Assembly (NCBI RefSeq): GCF_030450125.1
Contig: NZ_CP123923.1
Span: 5,208,001-5,272,000 of the forward strand
Source: Streptomyces sp. WP-1
GTDB taxonomy: Bacteria > Actinomycetota > Actinomycetes > Streptomycetales > Streptomycetaceae
Direction of reading: 5' to 3'
Length of the DNA stretch: 64,000 nucleotides
Part shown: positions 8,761 through 19,412 of the stretch, one piece after another
Layout: each line of letters opens with the position of its first letter
How positions within the stretch are numbered: position 1 is the first letter of the stretch
Position numbers and translations under genes: made by a program
The notes under the pieces: generated by a model
What the model saw: the letters and a program-made list of their open reading frames with translations, nothing else
What the model was told of the DNA's origin: nothing
Databases searched by the model: none

Positions 8761-8916
8761 CCAACGAGCGTAGGCCAACACGCGTGGGCCAACAAGCGTT
8801 GACCTCGCCTCGGCCCCGCACTACCGTTGTCAACGGACGTTGGCCAACAGGTGTTGGCCAACGAGCGTTGGTCACCGGTAGAGGGTGGCCAACAAACGTT
8901 GACCCACGGGCGTTGG
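8761..8916. repeat. Array of eight 14-bp palindromic operator-like sites (CCAAC-N4-GTTGG)
   Basis: Eight copies in three head-to-tail groups: 8761, 8775, 8789; then 8830, 8844, 8858; then 8889, 8903 (start positions). Copies inside each group abut exactly at 14-bp spacing. The copies at 8844 and 8858 are perfect palindromes; the others have one mismatch in one arm. The array fills the space between the divergent TetR and monooxygenase genes and overlaps the predicted promoter. It is most simply read as a multi-site operator for the TetR protein. Confidence 0.9.
8799..8827 (+). promoter_or_regulatory. Predicted promoter of the flavin monooxygenase gene
   Basis: TTGACC (8799-8804), a 17-bp spacer, then TACCGT (8822-8827). 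The -35 overlaps operator copy 3, and the expected start site near 8834 falls in copy 4. Repressor binding would therefore block it directly. Confidence 0.6.
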
Positions 8917-8934
8917 CACCCACAGGAGGCCACC

Positions 8935-10452
8935 ATGACCGGCACCGACGGAAATCCCCACGGAAATCCCACCGACACCGTCCACAGCACCGGCGTCATC
9001 GTCGTCGGCTCCGGCCCCACCGGACTCCTCCTCGCCGGTGATCTCGCCGCCGCCGGCCTCCCGGTCACCGTGCTGGAGAAGCGCCCCCGGAAGATCAGCA
9101 ACCTCTCCCGCGCCTTCGTCCTGCACGCCCGCACCCTCGAACAACTCGACGCCCGAGGCCTCGCCGACGAGCTGGAGGCCACCGGCCGCCCCCTCGACCG
9201 GCTCCGCCTCTTCGGCCGCCTCTCCCTCGGCCTCACCGACCTCCCCACCCGCTTCAACCACCTCCTCGTCCTCCCGCAGTACGAGGTCGAGAAGGCACTG
9301 GCGCGCCGCGCCGTCGAGGCGGGAGCCGAGTTCCGGTACGACACCGAGATGGCCGGACTCGTCCAGGACGCGGACGGGGTGACCGTCGAGACCCGGGGGC
9401 CGGACGGCCGTACCCAGACCCTGCGGGCCGCGTACGTCGTCGGCGCGGACGGCATGCGCAGCGCGGTGCGCGCGGCGATCGGGCTGCCGTTCCCGGGGAA
9501 GTCCGTGATCCGGTCCGTCGTCCTCGCCGACGTCAGGCTGGCCGAGGAGCCCGAGGAGCTGCTCACGGTCGACGCGGTGGGTGACGCGTTCGCGTTCCTC
9601 GCGCCGTTCGGGGACGGATACCACCGGGTGATCGGCTGGCACCGCGGCCACGACGTGCCCGACACCGAGCCGCTGGACCTGGCCGAGATCAAGGAGATCA
9701 CCCGGCTCGCGCTCGGCCGTGACTACGGGATGCACGACGCCCGCTGGATGTCCCGCTTCCACAGCGACGAACGGCAGGCACCGGCGTACCGGGTCGGTCG
9801 GGTCTTCCTCGCCGGGGACGCGGCCCATGTGCACACCCCGGCCGGCGGACAGGGCATGAACACCGGCCTCCAGGACGCGGCCAACCTCAGCTGGAAGCTG
9901 GCCGCCGTCCTCGCCGGGCACGCCGACGCGGGCCTGCTCGACACCTACCAGGCCGAACGGCACCCCGTCGGCAGGGCGGTCCTGCGCAGCAGCGGCGGGC
10001 TCGTGCGGCTGGCCATGGCCAAGCGCCCCTGGTCCCGGGCCGCCCGCGCCGCGCTCACCGGGCTCCTGAGCGACTTCGGCCCCGCCCGCCGCAAGGTCAT
10101 CGCCCAGATCACCGGCATCGGCTACCGCTACCCCGCACCCCGCGGCGCCCACCCGCTCACCGGCACCCGCGTCCCCGACGTCCGCCTCGCCGACGGCACG
10201 CGCCTCCACGAGGCCCTGCGCGGCGGCCGCTTCGTCCTGATCACCCCGGCCCACGGCCCGTCGGCCCCGACCCCGCCCCACCCCGACCGCCTGACCACGG
10301 CCCACTGGGCGAGCCCCCGCCGCACCACCCTCCTGGTCCGCCCCGACGGCTACGCGGCCTGGGCCACGGACACCACCCCCACCCCGGACACCCTGCGATC
10401 CGCCCTGACCACCCACCTGGGCGCCCCCGCCCCCGCCCGCCAACTCCACTGA
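8935..10452 (+). CDS. FAD-dependent aromatic-type monooxygenase (PheA/TfdB class)
   Basis: 505-residue group A flavoprotein hydroxylase, expected to use NAD(P)H and O2 to hydroxylate an aromatic or polyketide-like substrate. Visible: N-terminal dinucleotide fold VVGSGPTGLLLAGDLAAAG with LEKRP; the middle DG motif VVGADGMRSAVR; and the FAD ribityl motif VFLAGDAAHVHTPAGGQG. The C-terminal domain is thioredoxin-like, as in phenol hydroxylases and rifampicin monooxygenase relatives. The ATG at 8935 has a perfect AGGAGG at 8924-8929. Regulation by the divergent TetR through the 14-bp site array is likely. The substrate is not predictable. Confidence 0.9.
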   Translation: MTGTDGNPHGNPTDTVHSTGVIVVGSGPTGLLLAGDLAAAGLPVTVLEKRPRKISNLSRAFVLHARTLEQLDARGLADELEATGRPLDRLRLFGRLSLGLTDLPTRFNHLLVLPQYEVEKALARRAVEAGAEFRYDTEMAGLVQDADGVTVETRGPDGRTQTLRAAYVVGADGMRSAVRAAIGLPFPGKSVIRSVVLADVRLAEEPEELLTVDAVGDAFAFLAPFGDGYHRVIGWHRGHDVPDTEPLDLAEIKEITRLALGRDYGMHDARWMSRFHSDERQAPAYRVGRVFLAGDAAHVHTPAGGQGMNTGLQDAANLSWKLAAVLAGHADAGLLDTYQAERHPVGRAVLRSSGGLVRLAMAKRPWSRAARAALTGLLSDFGPARRKVIAQITGIGYRYPAPRGAHPLTGTRVPDVRLADGTRLHEALRGGRFVLITPAHGPSAPTPPHPDRLTTAHWASPRRTTLLVRPDGYAAWATDTTPTPDTLRSALTTHLGAPAPARQLH

Positions 10453-10513
10453 GCGGAGCGCCGCTTACCCCGCCCCCTGCTCGACGTGTCCGGTACCGGC
10501 CCCGCCGGGCCGG

Positions 10514-10984
10514 TCAGCCCTGCCTGACCTCGTACAGGAAGCACCCGTGCTCCACCGCCCGCACCTGGACGAACGCCACCTCCGGGCCGGCGAACGCCCG
10601 CGCAAGGGCCGCCGGGAAGTCCTCGCTCACCAGTTCCCCGCCGAGGATGTGCCCCCGCGCCGAGTACCGGCGCAGGACGCGGTGGGCGTCGGTGAAGGGG
10701 AGGGCCCGGTCGAATGGGCCGGGGCAGCCGGCCGCGTGGACGAAGACCGGCTCCTGCTCGTCGTACGCGCCGGGGCGGGCGCCGGTCCGCGCCGCCCAGC
10801 GGCGCAACGGGGCGTACGAGACCAGGGCGATCCGCTCCCCGGGTGCGCTGCGGCGCAGACAGCAGCGCAGGGGCGCGCCGCCTTCCGGGTCGGGGCAGGG
10901 GGCCGCGGGATTCCCCGCGTCGTCCTCGGCCGGCAGGGCGGCGAGGACAGGGGCGGGAACGGGACACACGGTGTACGTCGTCAT
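10514..10984 (-). CDS. DUF1203-domain protein
   Basis: 156-residue cytoplasmic protein of the DUF1203 family, of unknown function. It has a short N-terminal strand (TTYTVCPVPAPV), a CCLR segment, APLRRW, then the conserved FVHAAGCPGPF stretch and a C-terminal VQVRAVEHGCFLYEV strand. ATG at 10984 with GGAGGGTGGAC upstream; the longer frame to 11110 overlaps the pepN leader and is rejected. It converges on the monooxygenase gene and diverges from pepN. Confidence 0.8.
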   Translation of the reverse strand: MTTYTVCPVPAPVLAALPAEDDAGNPAAPCPDPEGGAPLRCCLRRSAPGERIALVSYAPLRRWAARTGARPGAYDEQEPVFVHAAGCPGPFDRALPFTDAHRVLRRYSARGHILGGELVSEDFPAALARAFAGPEVAFVQVRAVEHGCFLYEVRQG

Positions 10985-11097
10985 GAGTCCACCCTCCGGC
11001 GGCGCGGCCCACGTCACCGGCGGCATACGGACATCGCGTTCGCGCCGGACGGCATGGAAGGATGGCGCAACCCACACATAAACGAGGAGATGACCGC

Positions 11098-13668
11098 GTG
11101 CCTGGCACAAACCTGACTCGCGAAGAGGCGCGGCAGCGGGCTGAGCTGCTCAACGTTGACTCGTACGAGATCGATCTCGACCTCTCCGGCGCGCAGGAGG
11201 GCGGTACCTACAGGTCCGTGACCACGGTGCGCTTCGACGTCGCCCGCGGCGGGGCGGAGTCCTTCATCGACCTGGTGGCCCCGGCCGTCCACGAGGTCGT
11301 GCTCAACGGCGACCGGCTGGAGCCGGCCGAGGTGTTCGCGGACTCGCGGATCACGCTGCCGGGCCTGCTGGAGGGCCGCAACGTCCTGCGGGTCGTGGCC
11401 GACTGCGCCTACACCAACACCGGTGAGGGCCTGCACCGGTTCGTCGACCCGGTCGACGAGCAGGCTTACCTGTACACCCAGTTCGAGGTCCCGGACGCCC
11501 GCCGCGTCTTCGCCTCCTTCGAGCAGCCGGATCTGAAGGCCACCTTCCAGTTCACCGTGACGGCCCCCGAGGGCTGGACCGTGGTGTCGAACTCGCCGAC
11601 CCCCGAGCCGGTGGACAACGTCTGGACGTTCGCGCCGACGCCGCGCATCTCGTCGTACATCACCGCGCTGATCGTCGGCCCGTACCACTCGGTGCACAGC
11701 GCCTACGAGAAGGACGGGCAGAGCGTGCCGCTCGGCATCTACTGCCGGCCCTCGCTCGCCGAGTTCCTCGACTCGGACGCGATCTTCGAGGTCACCCGTC
11801 AGGGCTTCGACTGGTTCCAGGAGAAGTTCGACTACGCGTACCCCTTCGAGAAGTACGACCAGCTGTTCGTGCCCGAGTTCAACGCGGGCGCCATGGAGAA
11901 CGCCGGCGCGGTCACCATCCGCGACCAGTACGTCTTCCGGTCCAAGGTGACCGACGCGGCGTACGAGCTGCGCGCGGAGACGCTGCTGCACGAGCTGGCC
12001 CACATGTGGTTCGGCGACCTGGTCACCATGGAGTGGTGGAACGACCTGTGGCTGAACGAGTCGTTCGCCACCTACACCTCCATCGCCTGCCAGGCCGCCG
12101 CCCCCGGCTCGCGCTGGCCGCACTCGTGGACCACGTTCGCCAACTCCATGAAGACCTGGGCGTACCGGCAGGACCAGCTGCCCTCCACGCACCCGATCAT
12201 GGCGGACATCCGCGACCTGGACGACGTCCTCGTCAACTTCGACGGCATCACCTACGCCAAGGGCGCCTCCGTCCTCAAGCAGCTGGTGGCCTACGTCGGC
12301 GAGGACGAGTTCTTCAAGGGCGTGCAGGCGTACTTCAAGCGGCACGCGTTCGGCAACACCCGCCTGTCCGACCTGCTGGGCGCCCTGGAGGAGACCTCCG
12401 GACGCGACCTGAAGACCTGGTCGAAGAAGTGGCTGGAGACCGCCGGGATCAACGTCCTGCGGCCCGAGGTCGAGACGGACGCCGACGGGGTCGTCACCTC
12501 CTTCGCCGTGCGCCAGGAGGCCCCCGCGCTGCCCGCCGGCGCCCAGGGCGAGCCGACCCTGCGCCCGCACCGCATCGCGATCGGCCTGTACGACCTCGAC
12601 GCGGCCGGCAAGCTGGTGCGCACCGAGCGCATCGAGCTGGACGTGGACGGTGAGCTGACCGCCGTACCGCAGCTGACCGGCAAGGCGCGCCCGGCCGTGA
12701 TCCTGCTCAACGACGACGACCTGTCGTACGCCAAGGTCCGCCTGGACGAGCAGTCCCTCGCGTTCGTGACCGAGCACCTCGGCGACTTCGAGGCGTCCCT
12801 GCCGCGCGCCCTGTGCTGGGCCTCCGCCTGGGACATGACGCGGGACGCCGAGCTGGCCACCCGCGACTACCTCTCGCTGGTGCTGTCCGGCATCGGCAAG
12901 GAGTCCGACATCGGCGTCGTGCAGTCGCTGCACCGCCAGGTGAAGCTGGCCGTCGACCTGTACGCCGACCCGGCCGCCCGTGAGCCCCTGCTCACCCGCT
13001 GGACCGACGCCACGCTCGCGCACCTGCGCAGCGCCGAGGCGGGCAGCGACCACCAGCTGGCCTGGGCGCGGGCCTTCGCGGCGACCGCCCGCACCCCCGA
13101 GCAGCTGGACCTCCTGGAGGCCCTGCTGGACGGCTCCCAGACCATCGAGGGCCTGGCCGTGGACACCGAGCTGCGCTGGGCGTTCGTGGAGCGCCTCGCG
13201 GCCGTCGGCCGGTACGACGAGGCGGAGATCGCCGGCGAGTACGAGCGGGACAAGACCGCCGCCGGTGAGCGGCACGCGGCCACCGCCCGCGCGGCCCGGC
13301 CGACCGAGGAGGCGAAGGCGGAGGCCTGGTCCTCGGTGGTCGATTCCGACAAGCTGCCCAACGCGGTGCAGGAGGCCGTGATCGGCGGCTTCGTGCAGAC
13401 GGACCAGCGCGAGCTGCTGGCGCCGTACGCCGAGCGGTACTTCGAGGTCGTCAAGGACGCCTGGGACTCCCGTTCGCACGAGATCGCCCAGCAGATCGCC
13501 GTCGGCCTCTACCCGTCGCTCCAGATCTCCGGCGAGATCCTGGACCGCACGGACGCCTGGCTGGCCTCGGCCGAGCCCGGCGCGGCCCTGCGCCGCCTGG
13601 TCTCCGAGTCCCGCGCGGGCATCGAGCGCGCGCTGAGGGCCCAGGCCGCGGACGGCGCCGCCAAGTAG
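11098..13668 (+). CDS. pepN: Aminopeptidase N (M1 family), copy 1
   Basis: 856-residue zinc aminopeptidase that removes N-terminal residues from peptides in the cytoplasm. The exopeptidase motif GAMEN is at 264-268, and the zinc motif HELAH at 298-302 has the third ligand E321 in LNESF. A long C-terminal helical ERAP-like domain follows. The start is GTG at 11098 with GAGGAG eight bases before it; the sequence PGTNLTREEA matches the start of known Streptomyces PepN. A strong hairpin at 13691 ends the transcript. A paralogue lies inverted 10 kb to the right. Confidence 0.95.
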   Translation: MPGTNLTREEARQRAELLNVDSYEIDLDLSGAQEGGTYRSVTTVRFDVARGGAESFIDLVAPAVHEVVLNGDRLEPAEVFADSRITLPGLLEGRNVLRVVADCAYTNTGEGLHRFVDPVDEQAYLYTQFEVPDARRVFASFEQPDLKATFQFTVTAPEGWTVVSNSPTPEPVDNVWTFAPTPRISSYITALIVGPYHSVHSAYEKDGQSVPLGIYCRPSLAEFLDSDAIFEVTRQGFDWFQEKFDYAYPFEKYDQLFVPEFNAGAMENAGAVTIRDQYVFRSKVTDAAYELRAETLLHELAHMWFGDLVTMEWWNDLWLNESFATYTSIACQAAAPGSRWPHSWTTFANSMKTWAYRQDQLPSTHPIMADIRDLDDVLVNFDGITYAKGASVLKQLVAYVGEDEFFKGVQAYFKRHAFGNTRLSDLLGALEETSGRDLKTWSKKWLETAGINVLRPEVETDADGVVTSFAVRQEAPALPAGAQGEPTLRPHRIAIGLYDLDAAGKLVRTERIELDVDGELTAVPQLTGKARPAVILLNDDDLSYAKVRLDEQSLAFVTEHLGDFEASLPRALCWASAWDMTRDAELATRDYLSLVLSGIGKESDIGVVQSLHRQVKLAVDLYADPAAREPLLTRWTDATLAHLRSAEAGSDHQLAWARAFAATARTPEQLDLLEALLDGSQTIEGLAVDTELRWAFVERLAAVGRYDEAEIAGEYERDKTAAGERHAATARAARPTEEAKAEAWSSVVDSDKLPNAVQEAVIGGFVQTDQRELLAPYAERYFEVVKDAWDSRSHEIAQQIAVGLYPSLQISGEILDRTDAWLASAEPGAALRRLVSESRAGIERALRAQAADGAAK

Positions 13669-13690
13669 CGGCGGCGAGCGGTACGAGGAA

Positions 13691-13720
13691 GGGGCGCCCG
13701 GCGGCTTCGCCGGGCGCCCC
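13691..13720. terminator. Hairpin terminator between convergent pepN and asd
   Basis: Perfect 13-bp GC stem (13691-13703 with 13708-13720) and a GCTT loop. It serves both converging genes. Confidence 0.85.
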
Positions 13721-13740
13721 TTTCGCGTCGTGCCGTGGGG

Positions 13741-17185
<3,445 letters not shown>

Positions 17186-17203
17186 GCCACGCGCCGCGGA
17201 CCG

Positions 17204-17644
17204 CTAGCCCCGCGCCGGTGTCCCCTCCGCCCCGGCGCCGTAGGCATGCTGCTCGCCCTGCTGTACGGCGAACACGGTCCCGGAGCCGTGCGCCGTGTTC
17301 GTCTGCCGCAGCACCCGGCCGCGCGGCCCGTCCCCGGGGGCGTCCGCGACGGCCGCCGCGAGCCGTTCCAGCGCGGCGCGGACGGCCGGGTCGCGGCGGA
17401 GCAGCGCGGTCAGCTCCAGGGTCCAGTAGGAGAGGAGCGCCTGCCGGGCGGCGTCGGGGTCCGGGGCCTGCCGGACGAGCGTCGCGTTGCCGTCGAGCTG
17501 GGACTCCAGGGCGGCCCGGCGACGGCGGTCCGGGCGGAACAGGGCGACGACGGCGCCGCGGGTCTCCTGCCACAGATCGGTGGCCATCGCGGTGACCACG
17601 GCGGCGGCCCCGGCCTCGGCGAGCACCGCCAGTTCGTCGTTCAT
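17204..17644 (-). CDS. Small helical protein with C-terminal short interaction motif (motif B)
   Basis: 146 residues, no named family. Residues 1-100 are predicted all-helical (AAAVVTAMATDLWQETRGAV, then charged helices ending ALERLAAAV). This type of helical module recurs in Streptomyces next to signalling ATPases. The last 31 residues carry GTVFAVQQGEQHAYG after NTAHGS. The same pattern ends the cyclase-like protein just upstream and the 70-residue protein at 21969. ATG at 17644 with GAGGAGG; only 10 bp separate it from the stop of the cyclase-like gene, so the two are cotranscribed. Both also begin MNDEL. An effector or adaptor role is inference. Confidence 0.7.
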   Translation of the reverse strand: MNDELAVLAEAGAAAVVTAMATDLWQETRGAVVALFRPDRRRRAALESQLDGNATLVRQAPDPDAARQALLSYWTLELTALLRRDPAVRAALERLAAAVADAPGDGPRGRVLRQTNTAHGSGTVFAVQQGEQHAYGAGAEGTPARG

Positions 17645-17654
17645 ACGGCCCTCC

Positions 17655-18416
17655 TCAGTGCTTCCTGTCGATCCGGATGTGCTGGGTGCCGTGCTGGGTC
17701 GCGTAGACGACGCCGTGCCCGGAGGCCTTGTTGACCATCTTCGAACCGGCCGGGTCCGGACCGGCGGGCTCCTCCGGGGCGCCGGCCGGTCGCGGAACGG
17801 CGTCGGCCGGTTCGGCGGCGGCCCGCACCGGCAGCTGCCATCCCGGCAACTGGAGCCACGCCTCCCCGGTGTGCTCCTTCACCGTGAAGCCGACCTTGCG
17901 GAAGTCCTCCGGGAACAGCCCGAGATGGCCGTGCCGCACCGTCTCGTCGTAGAAGTGCCCGGACAGCAGCAGCGACGCGGGCACCGTCGGCGGCGCCCCG
18001 GCCAGCGCGGTCCGTGCGGGCGGCGCGTCGAGCAGCCGGGCCAGCACCTCCAGCGGGCCCCCGGCGACCGTCCCGTCCGGGGCCACATGGACATCGCCCG
18101 CGTGCAGCGCGATCCGCACCCGGATCCGGGTCAGCGGCGAGGCCCCCCGGTTGTACGTGCGCAGGCGCAGGGCGAGTTCGGGCACCAGCGGATGGACCAG
18201 CGCCGCCTTGCGGGTGCCCGCCGGTGCCGTCACCCGCAGCCCGTCGCCCAGGTCGTGGACCAGACACGCGGCCCAGTCCACCCCGCTCGCCGCGCACGCC
18301 TCCCGGAGCATCCCCGTGAGCCGCGCCCGGATCTCCAGGAGCGCCCGGTCGCCGCGCCCGGCGGACCGCTCGATGTCCACGGCCAGCACGGCCCGGTACT
18401 CCAACTCGTCGTTCAT
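17655..18416 (-). CDS. Divergent class III nucleotidyl cyclase-like protein with C-terminal motif B
   Basis: 253 residues. The first 130 resemble a class III adenylate/guanylate cyclase catalytic domain. The two metal aspartates are in place (D14 in LAVDIERS, D58 in DLGDGL), with the strand RIRVRIALHAGD and the helix GGPLEVLARLL containing the conserved R127. Two usual residues differ: the purine-selecting Lys position is H54, and the transition-state Asn position is E123. It may therefore use another base, or be inactive. A Pro/Ala linker leads to the last 25 residues with GVVYATQHGTQHIRI, motif B. ATG at 18416; the ribosome site is weak. It is divergent from a Crp/Fnr gene, which suggests that it makes or senses the ligand of that regulator. 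Confidence 0.68.
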   Translation of the reverse strand: MNDELEYRAVLAVDIERSAGRGDRALLEIRARLTGMLREACAASGVDWAACLVHDLGDGLRVTAPAGTRKAALVHPLVPELALRLRTYNRGASPLTRIRVRIALHAGDVHVAPDGTVAGGPLEVLARLLDAPPARTALAGAPPTVPASLLLSGHFYDETVRHGHLGLFPEDFRKVGFTVKEHTGEAWLQLPGWQLPVRAAAEPADAVPRPAGAPEEPAGPDPAGSKMVNKASGHGVVYATQHGTQHIRIDRKH

Positions 18417-18471
18417 GGCACCCGCTTCGGCTCGGCGGCGGAGGTGACGTACCCCAGTCTTCCCCTGCCGG

Positions 18472-18481
18472 TGTGCGCACA
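18472..18481. promoter_or_regulatory. Palindrome TGTGCGCACA between cyclase-like and Crp genes
   Basis: Perfect 10-bp palindrome in the 104-bp divergent intergenic region, 39 bp ahead of the Crp start codon. TGTG...CACA arms resemble Crp half-sites but with a shorter spacer than the classical 16-bp site. A role as operator is inferred from position. Confidence 0.4.
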
Positions 18482-18508
18482 ACTCGTAGGAATACGGGGT
18501 CCGGCGGG

Positions 18509-18514
18509 GATACT
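18509..18514 (+). promoter_or_regulatory. -10-like box (GATACT) of Crp gene
   Basis: GATACT ends six bases before the ATG at 18521, the spacing expected for a leaderless transcript. The first base departs from TANNNT. Confidence 0.4.
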
Positions 18515-18520
18515 GGGGCC

Positions 18521-19252
18521 ATGGTGGACGGCACACGGTCCGTCGCGCGGTCCGGACGGCGGCCGCGCGAGGAGTGGGACTGGCCGGCGCCCAGCCTGCT
18601 CGGCGGCCTCGGCGCGGACGCGCGCGCCCGCCTGCTGGCCCTGGGGACGCGGGTGCGCTACGACGCGGACCGGATCCTGATGCGGGAGGCGGACCGCACC
18701 GACTTCGCGCTGATCCTGCTGGACGGCGTGGTGAAGGCCACCGGCCGCACCCAGGACGGCCGGGACGCCCTGCTCGCCGTGCGGATGGGCGGCGACCTGG
18801 TGGGCGAACTCGCCGCCGTGGACGGCAATCCGCGTTCGGCCACCGTCACCACCTGCGGCCCGGTCGTCGCCCGGATGATGACCCGCGCGGCTTTCCTGGA
18901 CTGCCTGCGCCGGGACACGCGGATCGCGGACGCCGTGAACCGCGCCATCGTGGCCAAACTGCGCCTGGCCAACGCCCATCGCATCAACTTCACCGGCTGT
19001 GACGTCGGCACCCGCCTCGCCCGGGTGCTGCACCATCTGGCGATGACCTACGGGGAGCGCGCGGGCGCCGGCGCGGTGATCCACTGGCCGATCACCCAGC
19101 CCGAACTGGCCACCCTGGCGGGCGCGGCCGAGGTCAGTGTGCACAAGGCGCTGCGCGGGCTGCGCCGTTCGGGCGCCGTCGCCACCGGCTACCGCAGCGT
19201 CCGCATCGAGGACCTCGCCCTGCTCCACCGCATCGCCTACCCGGAATCCTGA
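18521..19252 (+). CDS. Crp/Fnr-family cyclic-nucleotide-responsive regulator
   Basis: 243 residues. An N-terminal cyclic-nucleotide-binding beta-roll (about 25-135) contains an intact phosphate-binding cassette: G95-E96 in DLVGEL and N103-PRSATV-109, with the Arg/Ser that grip the cyclic phosphate. A long dimer helix follows, then a winged helix-turn-helix (about 186-230, PELATLAGAAEVSVHKALRGL). So it should bind a cyclic mononucleotide, unlike many Fnr-type members that have lost the cassette. It is not the core Crp of Streptomyces by context. It sits between a divergent cyclase-like gene and a STAND ATPase gene, which suggests a local signalling module. ATG at 18521, probably leaderless. 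Confidence 0.88.
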   Translation: MVDGTRSVARSGRRPREEWDWPAPSLLGGLGADARARLLALGTRVRYDADRILMREADRTDFALILLDGVVKATGRTQDGRDALLAVRMGGDLVGELAAVDGNPRSATVTTCGPVVARMMTRAAFLDCLRRDTRIADAVNRAIVAKLRLANAHRINFTGCDVGTRLARVLHHLAMTYGERAGAGAVIHWPITQPELATLAGAAEVSVHKALRGLRRSGAVATGYRSVRIEDLALLHRIAYPES

Positions 19253-19412
19253 ACCCCCTTGTGCAGGAGTGGTGTCGAGAGCCCCGCAGCCGCTCGAAAC
19301 CGGTCCGGGAAAACCGTACTTTGACGACAGCCCGGTGCCCGTCCGTGGCTAGCGTGGCGGCAGGGCGCCGGCGCGACAGGGCTCCGGGGCCGCCGGCACG
19401 ACGGGGGTTGTC

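Noticed and set aside
8760..9701. Long N-terminal extension of the TetR gene
   Set aside because: It lies antisense to the flavin monooxygenase, whose motifs are clear, and crosses the operator array.
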